A DNA stretch of 64,000 nucleotides, taken from positions 2,705,369-2,769,368 of the forward strand of contig LNGK01000003.1 in the NCBI GenBank assembly GCA_001510575.1. The letters are read 5' to 3'. The stretch is from Knoxdaviesia capensis. Taxonomy: Eukaryota > Ascomycota > Sordariomycetes > Microascales > Gondwanamycetaceae. This document shows positions 48,489 through 59,937 of this stretch, piece after piece; within the stretch, counting starts at the first letter, position 1; every line of letters starts with the position of its first letter. Below the pieces are notes generated by a model. The model was not told where the DNA came from. It did not search any database and saw only the letters and a program-made list of their open reading frames with translations. The position numbers and the translations under genes are program-made.

Positions 48489-48495
48489 TCACGTG
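48489..48495 (+). promoter_or_regulatory. TCACGTG box upstream of fzo1
   Basis: TCACGTG, the Cbf1/CDEI-type core, lies 306 bp before the chosen fzo1 start and only 10 bp past the TGACTCA pair. Confidence 0.45.
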
Positions 48496-48800
48496 CATGG
48501 ATTTATTCGAGATCTAGCCAATTAGACGTGCCTATTCTGCCTCCTCCCATTTTCCCCTTGGTTTTTCGGCTTCCAAATTGTCTCCACATGTTTTTGCATG
48601 ACAAACGCCGTAGAAGAAGAAAAAAAAGAAGCTCACCATTTTTTATTTTTCTCTTCCATAATTCCACGAATCGCCTCCTGACGTCTTCTGCCACTGAGAA
48701 CTTCCTATCAATCCAATCCGCTTCTCATCCTTCTTTTCTTGCTATTCTGAAATTGTCACTTGATCATGGTTTGTCATGAGTGACAGCACTCACCAGAAAA

Positions 48801-51656
48801 ATGAACGAGGATTCCTTCTCCGATAAAGGCAAACTGCCCGCGCAGGGCCGCGGCAGTTCTGCAACGCCATCCACCGCGCCTCCGTCACGATCGTCGGCCG
48901 GCTCCGAAGCCGCCGCTCGTTCGTCGTCATCATCTTCTTCGATTCCGGCTGCTCCGCCAGCCGTCGCGTCGTCATCATCCTCCTCTTCGGCCATTCCCTA
49001 CGCTCCCTCAAACGCCGGGTCAACGCTTCTCCGGCCCACCTTCATGACTGTCGGCAACGCCTCCACCACCTCCGAACACGCGGCCCGTCTCCAAGCCTTG
49101 CTCGACAACGACTCGGGCTATGGCGGCTCCACCACCGGCGATGACGCCGGCCATATTCCCTCCGATTCCGCACTGGCGGCCTTCCACGCCCCGACCGGCC
49201 ATCCTCGCTCGGCCGCCGCCAACTCACAGGCCAGTACCATCCACCAGGTGTGGTACAACCGCCACAAAGTCACTCTCGGCCGGTCAATACACCGTGTAGT
49301 CGAGCTGCTCCGCGGCCTCCAAGAACTCAACGCCACTTGGCCGGCCCATTATCCCTCGGTTCAACGCGTCGAGATTGCCGGATCAACCCCTTCTACCCCC
49401 ATCCGCTCCCTTCCGCCCACCGCCCAATCCTTTTCCGCTGTGGCCGAAGATGTCGTCCAGCGAACCACCGCCTCTCCTCCTCCTCCATTCCTCCGACGCG
49501 CGGCCACCTCCCTCGATCCCGTCACGTCAAACACAGCGTCTTCCGCCGAGTCCAGCCGGAACGCGGAATCGCGTGGCCCGGCCGAGCCGCGCCTCGTCAC
49601 CCCTCAGATTGCCCAGGAATTCTCCGTGTTGAAACTCGACCTCAAGCTTGGATCTCTCTCGCAGGCCGAGCTGGTGCACTCGCTTGAACGCAACTCCATT
49701 GCCTCGCTCCTCGATGGCAAAATCACATCCAGCATCCGCCACCTGTACTCGCTGCGGGAGCGCATCGAGGACACCTCCAGTAAAGTCCTCATCACCGGCG
49801 ACCTTAACGCTGGAAAGTCCACATTCTGCAACGCCCTGCTGCGCCGCAAGATTCTCCCTGAAGACCAGCAGCCATGCACGGCCATCTTCTGCGAGGTGCT
49901 CGATGCCCGCGAAAACGCCAACGTTGAAGAAGTGCACGCCGTGCATCTGAACTCGGACTACAACCGCAACGACGAATCGACCTACGACGTGTACACCCTG
50001 CCGGAGCTCGAGAAGATTGTCATTGACAACTCCAAGTACCTGCAGTGCAAGGTGTATGTGCGCGATGCGCGGTCTCTTGACGAGTCGCTGCTGAATAACG
50101 GCGTGGTCGACATTGCGCTCATCGACGCGCCCGGTCTCAACTCCGATACCACCAAGACCACCGCCATCTTTGCGCGCCAAGAAGAGATCGATGTGGTTGT
50201 TTTCGTCGTGTCGGCGGCAAACCACTTCACGCTGACGGCCCAGGACTTCATCCGCGCCGCCGCCGCCGAGAAGGCCTACCTGTTTGTCGTGGTCAACGGC
50301 TTCGACACCATCCGCGACAAGGAGCGGTGCCAGCAGACGGTTCTGAAGCAGGTATACGGCCTCAGCCCGCAGACCTTCAAGGAAGCGTCCGAGCTAGTGC
50401 ACTTTGTCTCCAGCAATGCCATCCCCATGGCCCCCGGATCCGGCCCCGACGGTGACGATGACGACGGCAACGACCCGAAGGGCAAAGGCAAGGACGTCGA
50501 GAGCGAGCGTGACTTCCGCGCGCTGGAGCAGTCGCTCCGGCGGTTCGTTCTGGAAAAGCGCGCCAAGTCCAAGCTGGCCCCCGCCCGCACGTACCTGCTC
50601 AACATCCTGGCCGACTTGGCCACGCTGGCGTCAGTCAACGCCGAAGTCGCGGAGAAGGAGCTCGGCCGCGTCACGTCGGAGCTGGCGGAGCTGGAGCCGC
50701 AGATCGAGTCCAGCCGCCGCGCCACCGCCGAGGTTGGCGACGAGGCCGACGCCACCATTGAAGAGACCTGCCGGTCGGTGTACGACCACACACGCGCCAC
50801 ACTCGACGCGGCCATCGCCCACGCCGGCGACTCGCCGCACGGCGTGGCCTACCCGGGCCTGTTCGGCGTGTTCGGCTTCGCCGAGGACGTCAAGACCGCG
50901 CTGCTGGCCCACGTGCACGCGGCCGTCGTGCAGTGCGAGGACTCGGCGCGCGCGCGCACGGTGTCGGGCGTCAACGCCATCAAGCAGCTCGGACTGCTGC
51001 ACCTGGGCGACGACTACGCGGCGCTCAACTTCCGGCCCGACGTGATGTTCAGCCGGCGGCGCGACGCGCTGGCGCGCGACATCGACGTGGCCACCGACCT
51101 GTGGGACTTTGTCGACCTGTCGGCGCTGCTGCAGCGCCAGGAGAAGGTTGCCGGCACCGGCGTGGCGCTGACGCTGGTCACGGCCGTCGGGTCCCGCGCG
51201 TTCGGCATCACGTCGTGGGTCGACTCGGCCGTCGGCGCCGCCCGCATCCTCGGCCCGGACACGCTGCGCAAGCTGGCGCTGCCGGCGGTAGTGACCGTCG
51301 TGGCCGCGGTGGCCGTGTACGTGGTGCGGCAGATCCCGGTGGCGCTCCCGCACCGCATCTCGGCGAAGCTGGCCGCCGAGCTGGCCGGGCGCGACTACGT
51401 GCACGCCAACTCGACGCGCATCTCCGGATCGGTGCGCCGCGTGCTGCGTATCCCGGCGGACAACCTGCGGGCGTCGCTCGACCGCTCGGCCGAGGCGCTG
51501 CGGGTGCGGCGCGCGGATACCGTCAAGGTGCGGCGCGAGTCGGAGGTGGCGCAGCGCTACTTCTCGAACCTGGTGCGCGACGCGACCGCCCAGCGCCGCT
51601 TGGTGGCCGATATCGACTTGGATGCGCCGCCGCCGGGTGCATTGGGGCTGAGTTGA
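48801..51656 (+). CDS. fzo1: mitofusin-type dynamin-related GTPase Fzo1
   Basis: A single exon of 951 aa. I chose the ATG at 48801 because an in-frame TGA lies 24 nt upstream. Residues 1-100 are Ser/Ala-rich and probably disordered. The GTPase domain shows the P-loop GDLNAGKST (333-341), a Thr-containing G2 (PCTAIFCEV), G3 DAPG (442-445) and G4 NGFD (499-502), in the mitofusin arrangement. Helical heptad regions flank it. Near the C-terminus a hydrophobic hairpin occupies about 785-846, with LPAVVTVVAAVAVYVVRQI as its clearest membrane segment, followed by a basic amphipathic tail. Fzo1 sits in the mitochondrial outer membrane and drives outer-membrane fusion. The gene is intron-free as read. 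An acidic insert (DGDDDDGNDPKGKGKDVESE) lies between G4 and the following helices. Confidence 0.94.
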   Translation: MNEDSFSDKGKLPAQGRGSSATPSTAPPSRSSAGSEAAARSSSSSSSIPAAPPAVASSSSSSSAIPYAPSNAGSTLLRPTFMTVGNASTTSEHAARLQALLDNDSGYGGSTTGDDAGHIPSDSALAAFHAPTGHPRSAAANSQASTIHQVWYNRHKVTLGRSIHRVVELLRGLQELNATWPAHYPSVQRVEIAGSTPSTPIRSLPPTAQSFSAVAEDVVQRTTASPPPPFLRRAATSLDPVTSNTASSAESSRNAESRGPAEPRLVTPQIAQEFSVLKLDLKLGSLSQAELVHSLERNSIASLLDGKITSSIRHLYSLRERIEDTSSKVLITGDLNAGKSTFCNALLRRKILPEDQQPCTAIFCEVLDARENANVEEVHAVHLNSDYNRNDESTYDVYTLPELEKIVIDNSKYLQCKVYVRDARSLDESLLNNGVVDIALIDAPGLNSDTTKTTAIFARQEEIDVVVFVVSAANHFTLTAQDFIRAAAAEKAYLFVVVNGFDTIRDKERCQQTVLKQVYGLSPQTFKEASELVHFVSSNAIPMAPGSGPDGDDDDGNDPKGKGKDVESERDFRALEQSLRRFVLEKRAKSKLAPARTYLLNILADLATLASVNAEVAEKELGRVTSELAELEPQIESSRRATAEVGDEADATIEETCRSVYDHTRATLDAAIAHAGDSPHGVAYPGLFGVFGFAEDVKTALLAHVHAAVVQCEDSARARTVSGVNAIKQLGLLHLGDDYAALNFRPDVMFSRRRDALARDIDVATDLWDFVDLSALLQRQEKVAGTGVALTLVTAVGSRAFGITSWVDSAVGAARILGPDTLRKLALPAVVTVVAAVAVYVVRQIPVALPHRISAKLAAELAGRDYVHANSTRISGSVRRVLRIPADNLRASLDRSAEALRVRRADTVKVRRESEVAQRYFSNLVRDATAQRRLVADIDLDAPPPGALGLS

Positions 51657-53126
51657 ACGGGGGAATTGGATGGAGGGCGATTCGNGGGGGGGGGGGGTCG
51701 GGGGTTTCTCGTTTCTTCGGGTTTAAATTCTTTTAATCTTTTTCTTTTCATGCCGGCGTCTACATTTCTTTCTGTTTTCTTTCTTTTTCATGTCATGTTC
51801 ACCACGCATGCAGGTTCCCTCCCAAAGTTCCGGTTTTCAGACTACTGTATCGTGTGCCCCTTTCGTGTCTTTCTTTCTTTCTTTCTTCCCTCCCATCCTG
51901 TTTCTCTCTCTCTCTTTTTGTACTTTTTTGGTTTTTTCTGTGGGAGGCGTAGAAAGTGTATGTTGGAACGGGGTGCACGTTGTCTTTTCCATTCATCTTG
52001 CAGGTTGATCATTATTTCGCAGTTCTTCATTTCCCTACTCTTTTTTTTTTTTCCTCTTCAAACCTGCGCGGACGTATGTGTCTCCGATTATTCACACCTG
52101 GCTTTCTCTCGGTTCTTCACACTTCATACTCTCTCTATATGTGGCATCTATAACCTGTCCTTGTTTGAAAATATACTTCTCTCTTCTTCCGCTTCCTCCG
52201 AAATGCGCTTCTACACCTTCTCGTGTCTTGTCAAGCGGTGTACAGCTTGTGACCTCTTATCATCGGTGTTCCAATGTCTCTGGCCTGTGCACCAGAACCG
52301 CGTAAGTCCCGCACATCACTATACTTTACTGCGTTTCAACCCAAGACACCGACGCCGTGCAGGTGCCCCAGTCACCGTGTACACGCGCTTGGCCCACACA
52401 TTAGGCCCAGCAGGACATAGTCAGGCAAAGAAGGATCACCAAGGAAGATATCAAGATGACGAAACGAATCAATGAAGTTCAATTTCAAACAAGAGTCCCA
52501 GACAGAAAATAAAAAGCCCCAACTCGCAAAGTAAAAACAGAAAAGAAGGTTGCAAAAAACCTAGTAAAAGCATCCAAAAATCCCAGATATTCCCAGCAAG
52601 ACCCCCAAAAAAGCAAGTGAAAAACAAGCGCTCTATAACACATGTCATTTCATGTACGCCTCCCACCGTCTCCGTCCTGGGTCTGTATAAACCAAAAGAG
52701 AGGGAGTGAGGAGGAACAAAAGCAAAAACAGAAAAACAAAATGTTCCCAGCCAGACATATAAAGGAAATAAAGCAAGGTTTGAATTTGTCAAGGAGTGTG
52801 TCATGAACTCATCAGAGTATGAGTCAGAGGAAGGAGAAATATTAAGGGAACGAAAATATGTGCAAGGAGGTGCAGAAGAAGAGCGACACGGGAGGATTGA
52901 TTCATGGGAAGAGCAGTGGGTATCGATAGAAGTATTTTTATGAATCAAGTGTGCAAGAGGGTGCAGAAGGAGACCGACACGAGAAGGTTGATTCATAAGG
53001 AGAGGAGTGGGTATCGACAGGAGTATTTTTTTATGAATCAAGTGCGAGTGCGTGTGTGTGGGTGTGTTTCATTACAGCTGAGCAGCGTCAAAAAAGGGCG
53101 GAGAGAGAGAGAGAGAGAAGGGCGGT
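51657..53126. other. convergent spacer with an ambiguous base and a tandem repeat
   Basis: This is 3' flanking DNA of fzo1 (T-rich, pyrimidine runs) and of the phosducin-like gene (A/G-rich). Position 51685 is an unresolved base (n) in front of a long G run, so indels there are possible. A duplicated unit of about 92 bp occupies 52863-53046. I see no gene. Confidence 0.6.
52863..53046. repeat. tandem duplication of a ~92-bp unit containing an inverted repeat
   Basis: Two head-to-tail units (about 52863-52953 and 52954-53046) share most positions. Each holds a perfect 9-bp inverted pair, TTGATTCAT and ATGAATCAA (52897-52905 with 52940-52948; 52988-52996 with 53033-53041), enclosing GTGGGTATCGA and a T run. 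The block lies directly downstream of the phosducin-like gene stop codon, in its likely 3' UTR. Confidence 0.8.
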
Positions 53127-54177
53127 TTACAGAATGTTGTAGGTCTGGAACACACTCCGCAACGACTCCGAGCCGAACTCCTCGGTGTCGGGGATCATCT
53201 CGATGATGCCCGTCAGGTTGGCGAAGAGGTCCTCGCCCTGGTTGCGGTACGCCAGGACGGCCGGTACACCCGCATTGTCGAACTCGATGTCCTCGAAGCT
53301 GACCTTCACGAAGTGCACGTGCGGGTTCTTGGGTACTAATGGCCGCAGGGCGCGTTCAACCTCAGCTGATACGGCACACTAGATATATATATAAGACATG
53401 CAGACGTTAGTTTCTGGCTCGAGGTTGTTTCGGAGGGAGGGGGGTGTGCTGGACACGGGATAGCAGGAGGGAGAGAGAGCAGGGAGGGAGAGAACTAACC
53501 TCGGGGTCATACACAAACACCACAACAACAGTCTCGCGGCCAACCTTCTCGATGGCATCCAGGTATCCCAGGGCATCGACCTCGTCCAACCGGCCGTACA
53601 TGCGCACACTGGGGCTCGTGCGGCGATTCCGCACCACGCGGCTCGCATCCAGCTCCAGCTCGCGCCGCCGGCTCTCGCGCCACTGCTCGAGGAACGACTG
53701 GTTCGAGTCGTCGCTGGCGTTGCCGTCCGAGTCGGAGCCTTCCGAGTCGGAGCGGTTGCGGCTGTGGGCCGCGGTGATAGTTGTGGTGGTGGTGGGGACG
53801 AGGCCGGCGGCCGAGTGGCTGCCGAAGATGGAGTTGCGGGCGGCCGACACGGCCGAGCGGAACTTGCTGCGGCGCGCGGCCTCGAAGTTGCGGGCATCGG
53901 CAATCACGCCCTTGACGCCGGTGGCGTGGTTGGCGTCAAAGCTGGGCGGCGGCAGGCTCAGGCTCCCGCCGAGCGACTGGTCCAGCGTGGTGGCGCGCAT
54001 GGCGGCTTCGATCTGCTGGTTGCGGAACTGGTCTTCCTCGTCGAGGTCTTCGTCGGTGTACTTGTGCAGAGAGCTTTCAAAGTCTCTGTCTTCGGGGTGG
54101 GCAGTGGAAAAGTGAGATGCGTTGTTCTTAGCAATAAGATCGGCAAACTCTTGTTGAGCGGGAGTAGGGTCAGACAT
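53127..54177 (-). CDS. class I phosducin-like protein (PhLP1/BDM-1/PhnA type)
   Basis: Two exons on the minus strand, 54177-53500 and 53378-53127, joined as FVYDPECAVSAEVERAL, giving 309 aa. Residues 85-98 (ATGVKGVIADARNF) match the helix-1 GxKGVIxD motif by which class I phosducins contact G-beta/gamma. FLEQWRESRRRELE (162-175) starts the thioredoxin-like phosducin domain, continuing with MYGRLDEVDALGYLDAIEK and VHFVKVSFEDIEFDNAGVPA up to FQTYNIL. The fold lacks a redox CxxC, as expected. In this family the protein is a co-chaperone with CCT for G-beta/gamma assembly; loss of BDM-1 in Cryphonectria mimics loss of G-beta. An acidic Ser-rich patch (SDSEGSDSDGNASDDS, about 143-158) could be a CK2 target. 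A G-beta gene lies about 9 kb to the right on the same strand. Confidence 0.93.
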
Positions 54178-55528
54178 GATGGGCTAGAAAAGGGGAAAAA
54201 GAGAAGCGAGAGAGAAGATGGGAAGTGGCAGAGATCTTATAATAAGATTCGAGAAGAGCGAAAGAGGCACAAACAAATGATTCTCCGAGGAGAAGAGAAG
54301 GGGTGGGAAGAGAATTGGGGGGGGGGCGTGTAAAAAGAAGGGAAAATGGGGGCGAGAAACAAGGGGAGTGAAGACGGGAAGGAAAAACAGAGAGGGAGAG
54401 AAGAGCAGAGACCGCGTGTTAAATGGGTCGATTGTTTGGATTCAAGGGAAAGCAGCCGAGAGAGGAAATATAGGCGAAGGGAAGGTTGAACGACAGACAG
54501 TTGTGAAGAAAAGAGGAGAAAAGAGGAGAAATAGAAGAAGAAAAAAGAAAGAAAGAAAAAAGGAAGAAACAGCCGGTTCCATGGACGGCGTGTCAGAGAA
54601 GAATCGGAAGAATAAGAAGATGGGCTTCTGGAAGCTGTGGAGCCCTTGTTCCAGGAAGGAGCGATCCTGGCCGGTTGTTGCAGGATATGCTGGAGCTATA
54701 ATAAGTTCGAGCCACTAAGTTTATGGACACTGGGGGAATTCTGTTACGGCGCAGAAGCCAGGGGCGGGGGCGTGTAACAAGTTCGAGGATCCAGCGCTGG
54801 CTTTTTAGTGGTACCGGAGAGTCCGGAGTTCTTATAGGAAATATGTTCTCCGTTTCTCGATATGATAAGGCGGTGGTGGGTGATAATCAACCATGCATTT
54901 AGGCCCTGAAAGGTGTCAGTATGGCCGCGTGCGTGGCAAAAACCAACGACCGGAGATTATCAAGTTCGTAAGGGTATTTTTAGGTTGTGTTGTCGATTGC
55001 TTCGTCTTCGTCAAGCACGTCGGGCGAGAAATATCAAGCAGTGGCAGCGGCGATGTTGGGGGTCTTCGCAAGAAGAGTGAAGCAAAGAAAATGGGCGCGG
55101 CAACCTATCGACAAGGCAGAATCAGTAAAAAGGATCAAAACACATCAGGCGACTACTCGGGGCCGAAAAGGTCAGGAAGACATGAGGAGGAATGATCGTC
55201 ACAGCGGATCGACGCAACTGGGGGACAATTGGAAACAGCGACGGGAACTGCAGGCTGACGGTTGGGGTTTCGTCTGGAGGCACCGTCCTAAGTCGTGGTG
55301 TGTGGCGGGGTGCTGAAAACGCCGGCCGCAGACGCAGGCACAAAAAAAGGGGGGACGAAGGTGGCGATGATGGATGAACGAGACGTGGAATAAGAGACGA
55401 GCAGTGACGATCAGGGGAGTGGCGATCCGGGCTTCAGCGAACTGTCCACTGGGTCAGGCAGGCTTCTGAACGGACGGTTTCAAGTTCAGTAGACACCGCT
55501 GCTCACAGACTTGCAAGCCCTGTGTGTT

Positions 55529-55541
55529 GTACTGTACAGTA
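55529..55541. repeat. GTACTGTACAGTA palindromic motif
   Basis: A member of the dispersed TACTGTAC family, in intergenic DNA. Confidence 0.7.
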
Positions 55542-57997
55542 TAGTGCATACAGATGTCACCTACTTACAGTGTCTTTGTCCGTCTGTGGCTTAGGGAGAT
55601 GCTCGTGATGACGGCTCGACGAGTGTGTGTGTGTGTCCGTCCGTGCAAAATATAAACGAACGCTAGGACTGCGGTTCTCACTATAGTGGCAGAGCGTACC
55701 GTTCAATCGAGATTATGGATGGAGAGGTCCGCGTTCGCCCAACTTCGTTCCGGTCGTCGTTTCCTCCGTTGATGATCGGTACTGGATGAAGAGGAACACA
55801 CAAGCACACGAGACAGAAGCCACCAGGATCTCTCCTTCTTGGCCCCCTCGTGGACAATCATCGCCGCAAAAAACGAGCCAGCCAGCGTTGTCAGACAACG
55901 TTTCAGACCGTTAAAAGTGGATTGACCTGAACGGCGCGGCCGTCCAGCTTGGTCTAGTGCATGAACAGAGCCAGAAAAAACGGTGAAAGGGGGAGGGGTG
56001 TGCGTCCAAGTCAACCTCTTGATTGCGTGCCGCCCCAACGTACTAGGAGATTGAATGAAGAACTTAATTGCTTGCTATTCCTTGGTCTTGGATATACTCG
56101 TAGTATGGAAGCAAGTTGGTGGCTTGTTTCCGCGCAGATCGGGTCCGGACAACCGTAGTAGCTGTGTATTCTGAGTACTGCCGACGAACGAACGACGCGA
56201 AGTCTGGTGTGTAAGTACAGTAGTCGATGGACCTTCTAAAAACTCTCTCACACTGGTAAAACGAACCACCATGAGCCGATGACGACAAAAAGACGCAGAA
56301 ACACACAAAAGAGTCTGGAAGACAGAAATTATGAAGATGAGAAGACGGACAAAGATGAGAAACAACGTCGCTTGCTGACGAAGCAAAACGCCGCTAAAAC
56401 CTCAATGAACAGCCGACCGCAATTTCCTTGTTTCTTTTTTTCTTCTTTGGGGGTCTCCTGCTCACATGTTTTCGAGGGTTCGCGCGGTCGGTCGTGCCTG
56501 CCAAGTTCCGTCCCACATAGACGCAGCTTCCTTCCCTTCGCGTTCAGTCATACGAGCGCCAACAAAGAAATTGTTCCTCACAGACGCACGCTCCTGCCTT
56601 CTTCATTCCCCCGTTTGAACTACTACTACTACAGTACACTTGTTCGGTTGGTGATGTCAAGTGCTGATGTGGATACAGGCAGGTCGGTAAGGACAGCATT
56701 TACCAACAGAGTAAGTTCAGTAGTACGTAAAAGGAAGAAGAACCGGAAAGTCCAGATGTGTCGTGTCCCTCCGCAAGTGCCGATCGCTGTATCACATTCC
56801 CCAGCCTGAGTTCACAGGGCTTCGTTTTTTCCCCGATGTCACTGAAGCCTAGCTTAACTTGCCAGGGCACACAAACCATGGCAGGCAGGCCAGCCGCCGT
56901 AATTCCTCAAAAATCACGTATAGAGTCGGCGAACTTTGCTCACCCTTTGTCCTCATCTCAGCGGCACGAAGCAAGGAACCTCCTCAGACTTCCATTGCCC
57001 AGAAGTTCGCTTCTCTACGCCGGGAGACCCCTGCAGCAGGATGGCAAATGAAGATCCATCCGGCCTAGGCGAAAAGCAGCAAAGCCTCCCAAGGCGTGTT
57101 GTAGCGGCGTCCCGCCAGAACGCAGTTGGATCTTCCTTCGTTCGCAGAGATCGTGGTGGTTGTGTGCCGCAGGGCGTGGCGCACATCCTCCTTCTTGCAG
57201 GTCCAACGCCGATATCCCAATCGTCCAGCCTGCATGTGCCGTGAACGGTACACTATGCAATACACACGCACGCCGCCGGCCGCCGCTTCATGTGGCTACC
57301 CACCTTGCGGCTACCAAGTGCAAACACACAGTCTGCAGGGTTAAACCCATCTCAAGCCAAGATGAGATCGCCAGTGTCACTACCCCCCGATCATCATGCT
57401 CAGTCTTGTTCTCCTGAACCCGCCCGCTCTGTCCATCTGAACCTCAACCACGGAACCGACTCGAGTGTGTGTTCTGCTTCATCCACCAAACACACTCCGA
57501 TGATCTCGGTTTCTCCGTCCCGTCCGTCCCCGTTCAGTCCCTTCTCAAACTTCGCCCGTCAATCAACCCTCGGTCCCGCCACACCGCCGCTGCCACGTTG
57601 TCGGAGGACTTTGTTCATGTGGATATTGAACGTCCTTCAGTAACCCGCAGAGTGAACAACAGGAGAGAGCACATTCCTTTTCCCCTTCCCCCCTGTTCGG
57701 CAAGCCCGCCGACGCACGAGCCATCCACGAACCCTCTTTTTGCATGCACAACTCTACTATCGGTTAGGTCAAAGTTTTAGCCCCCCCCCTTGCACCGACA
57801 AGGATATCGAGAAGTATCTTTTTTATGGGGCTTTTAGCGCTACTTCTATGTGGGTCCAGGAACCGAGCATACACCTCCCCCTGCTTTGTATCCTGCCTTG
57901 ACTCTTCAATTCTTGAAGGCATTGACTGGATAAGTTGTTCAGAGGGAAGCCAGCACCAGAGCCCAGCTACCGTACTCCACGCCCGCCAAAACTCGGA

Positions 57998-58230
<233 letters not shown>

Positions 58231-58304
58231 GGACTTGGTTTTGTGTAGCGCCTGTTTTGTAGGAAAAAATTATTTTATAGGAAGAAAGTTAGGTGGTACG
58301 AAGG

Positions 58305-58311
58305 AAGGAAG

Positions 58312-58340
<29 letters not shown>
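58305..58340. repeat. (AGA)n microsatellite
   Basis: About eleven AGA/GAA triplets, about 80 bp after the CT/GT block. This is a purine counterpart to the preceding pyrimidine tract. Confidence 0.9.
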
Positions 58341-58343
<3 letters not shown>

Positions 58344-59066
58344 GCTGTGGAGACGATTTTTTGCTTTGATTAAAAAGAGTACCTTAGGGCTAGGGTTTAA
58401 AATTAGGTTTGGCACTAAGGGGGGCGAAAACATACCGTTGTATGCCAGTACATGCCATGTGCATTAGGATTTACGAAAGAAGCCCCAGCATAAACAAGAA
58501 GAGAATCTAGTAAATCAGAGATGTACAGTACTGTAGAGGCCCCGATCAAGTCTGGGTACAGGGGACATTGCCTCACAAACTCGCCAATACTCTACGATAT
58601 CTGTACTGTACGGACTATGGAGTGAGTGTGTTCTTCAGTTCTGGAAATTGTCTGTCAAGGCCCAGATATTCGGGCACTCTTAATACACCTCTGATATTCA
58701 TGCCCCCTCTGGGCAGAAATTTCCGAGCTGAAAAACAACCGCAATGCAAAAGTCGCATTCATCTCAGAGCCGCATGAACCCCGAAGTTCAGTGAGCATGC
58801 TCGGCAGCTGCGGTGTGGACTCCACCAGCTGAACTTCCAGATACTCTGCCTTCTGTGCAACAGTATCCATCCATACGACGTGCATGCTCGTTGTATCGTG
58901 TGTGGACAACAACCACGCGGCCGGCTACCGACCATGCACACCGTATATATGCCCAACACGATCAAATCTGGTTCATTCTCCATCCAATTTCAGACGGGAA
59001 CGTTCCTGAATCCTGATCCCCCGGTGTCTGCTGTCAACGCACCCCAGCTGCGGAAGTGTCAGCAGA

Positions 59067-59080
59067 GTACTGTACAGTAC
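59067..59080. repeat. GTACTGTACAGTAC perfect palindrome
   Basis: A 14-bp perfect palindrome and the cleanest copy of the dispersed TACTGTAC family in this window. Confidence 0.8.
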
Positions 59081-59312
59081 ACTCATGGATTGGTTTGATG
59101 TATATGACCTGAATGTCAAAGAGCAAGCTTGCCGGCCTTCGTTTAGGCTAGATTGGTTCTGCCAAAGCGCGTGTTTTTTTCTTTTTGGCACTTCCGGACA
59201 TGCATGCACACCGAACCTTCAGTACGTAGATGTTGGCCAGAGTCGAAGATGAACTTCCAACCAGATATGTACTCGTAGATAAAACCCCAGTGCCCATGAA
59301 AACAGAGCACAC

Positions 59313-59326
59313 CCCTAACCCTAACC
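59313..59326 (+). repeat. short interstitial telomere-like repeat (CCCTAA)2
   Basis: CCCTAACCCTAACC, just over two telomeric repeat units, ends 107 bp before the tRNA-Pro gene. Confidence 0.8.
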
Positions 59327-59432
59327 ATGGCCCCTCGCCCGCCCCACAAAGTCCGGGACCCCTTTATAAGGACAAACAAGCGACCCGTTTTCCAACCCAA
59401 TCAGGAACCACCAGCGGTTCCTCGGTTTCCAT

Positions 59433-59520
59433 GGACTTGTGGTCTAGTGGTATGATTCTCGCTTAGGGTTCACCCGAAGCAATCTTGCGAGAGGTCCCGC
59501 GTTCGATCCGCGGCAAGTCC
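59433..59520 (+). tRNA. tRNA-Pro (anticodon AGG) with a 17-nt intron
   Basis: The acceptor stem GGACTTG pairs with CAAGTCC. The D arm is TGGTCTAGTGGTATGA. The anticodon stem CTCGC (59458-59462) pairs with GCGAG (59487-59491), and the AGG anticodon is at 59465-59467. A 17-nt intron (59469-59485) sits after base 37, the standard nuclear tRNA intron site. The T arm is CGCGG-type with GTTCGATCC. Eight T residues follow at 59529-59536. Confidence 0.95.
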
Positions 59521-59528
59521 CCATCTTC

Positions 59529-59536
59529 TTTTTTTT
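59529..59536 (+). terminator. Pol III terminator of tRNA-Pro
   Basis: Run of eight T residues starting nine bases after the tRNA 3' end. Confidence 0.8.
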
Positions 59537-59937
59537 CGTCCGGACGTTTTTGTTGTTCTCTTGATTTTTTTTGGTCGTTTGCTTTCCTAACGGATCATGA
59601 GAAGGTTGGTTAAAAGGAATGAACGACGTAGACAACGCTGCATTGTGATGTCCTTGAGCCGGATCAAACCGGAGGATTGAGGCCCGTGGTGTGGATTTTG
59701 TCTTAGATTCTCACCATCCCGAATACCACATCTCCATCTGAGGTCGGACTTCACTGACAAGCTACATGTTCCGGGATCTTGTGGTAAACTGGAACTAAAC
59801 CCAGAAATAGAACGAAGGTATCAATCAACTCAAGCCCTCTCGGCGAAGAACGAGATGGTAGCAGTCAGAGAGGCTTGTTGACCAAACCCCGGGTTGACAG
59901 AGCACTCCCATCTCCCCGTCCTCCACCACCACGACCA

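Larger units (their letters stand above)
48145..48800. promoter_or_regulatory. divergent promoter of vps2 and fzo1
   Basis: A 656-bp region between two start codons. It holds two TGACTCA sites (48462-48468 and 48473-48479), a TCACGTG box (48489-48495), an A/G-rich half on the vps2 side and a T-rich half on the fzo1 side. No open frame here is convincing. Confidence 0.6.
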
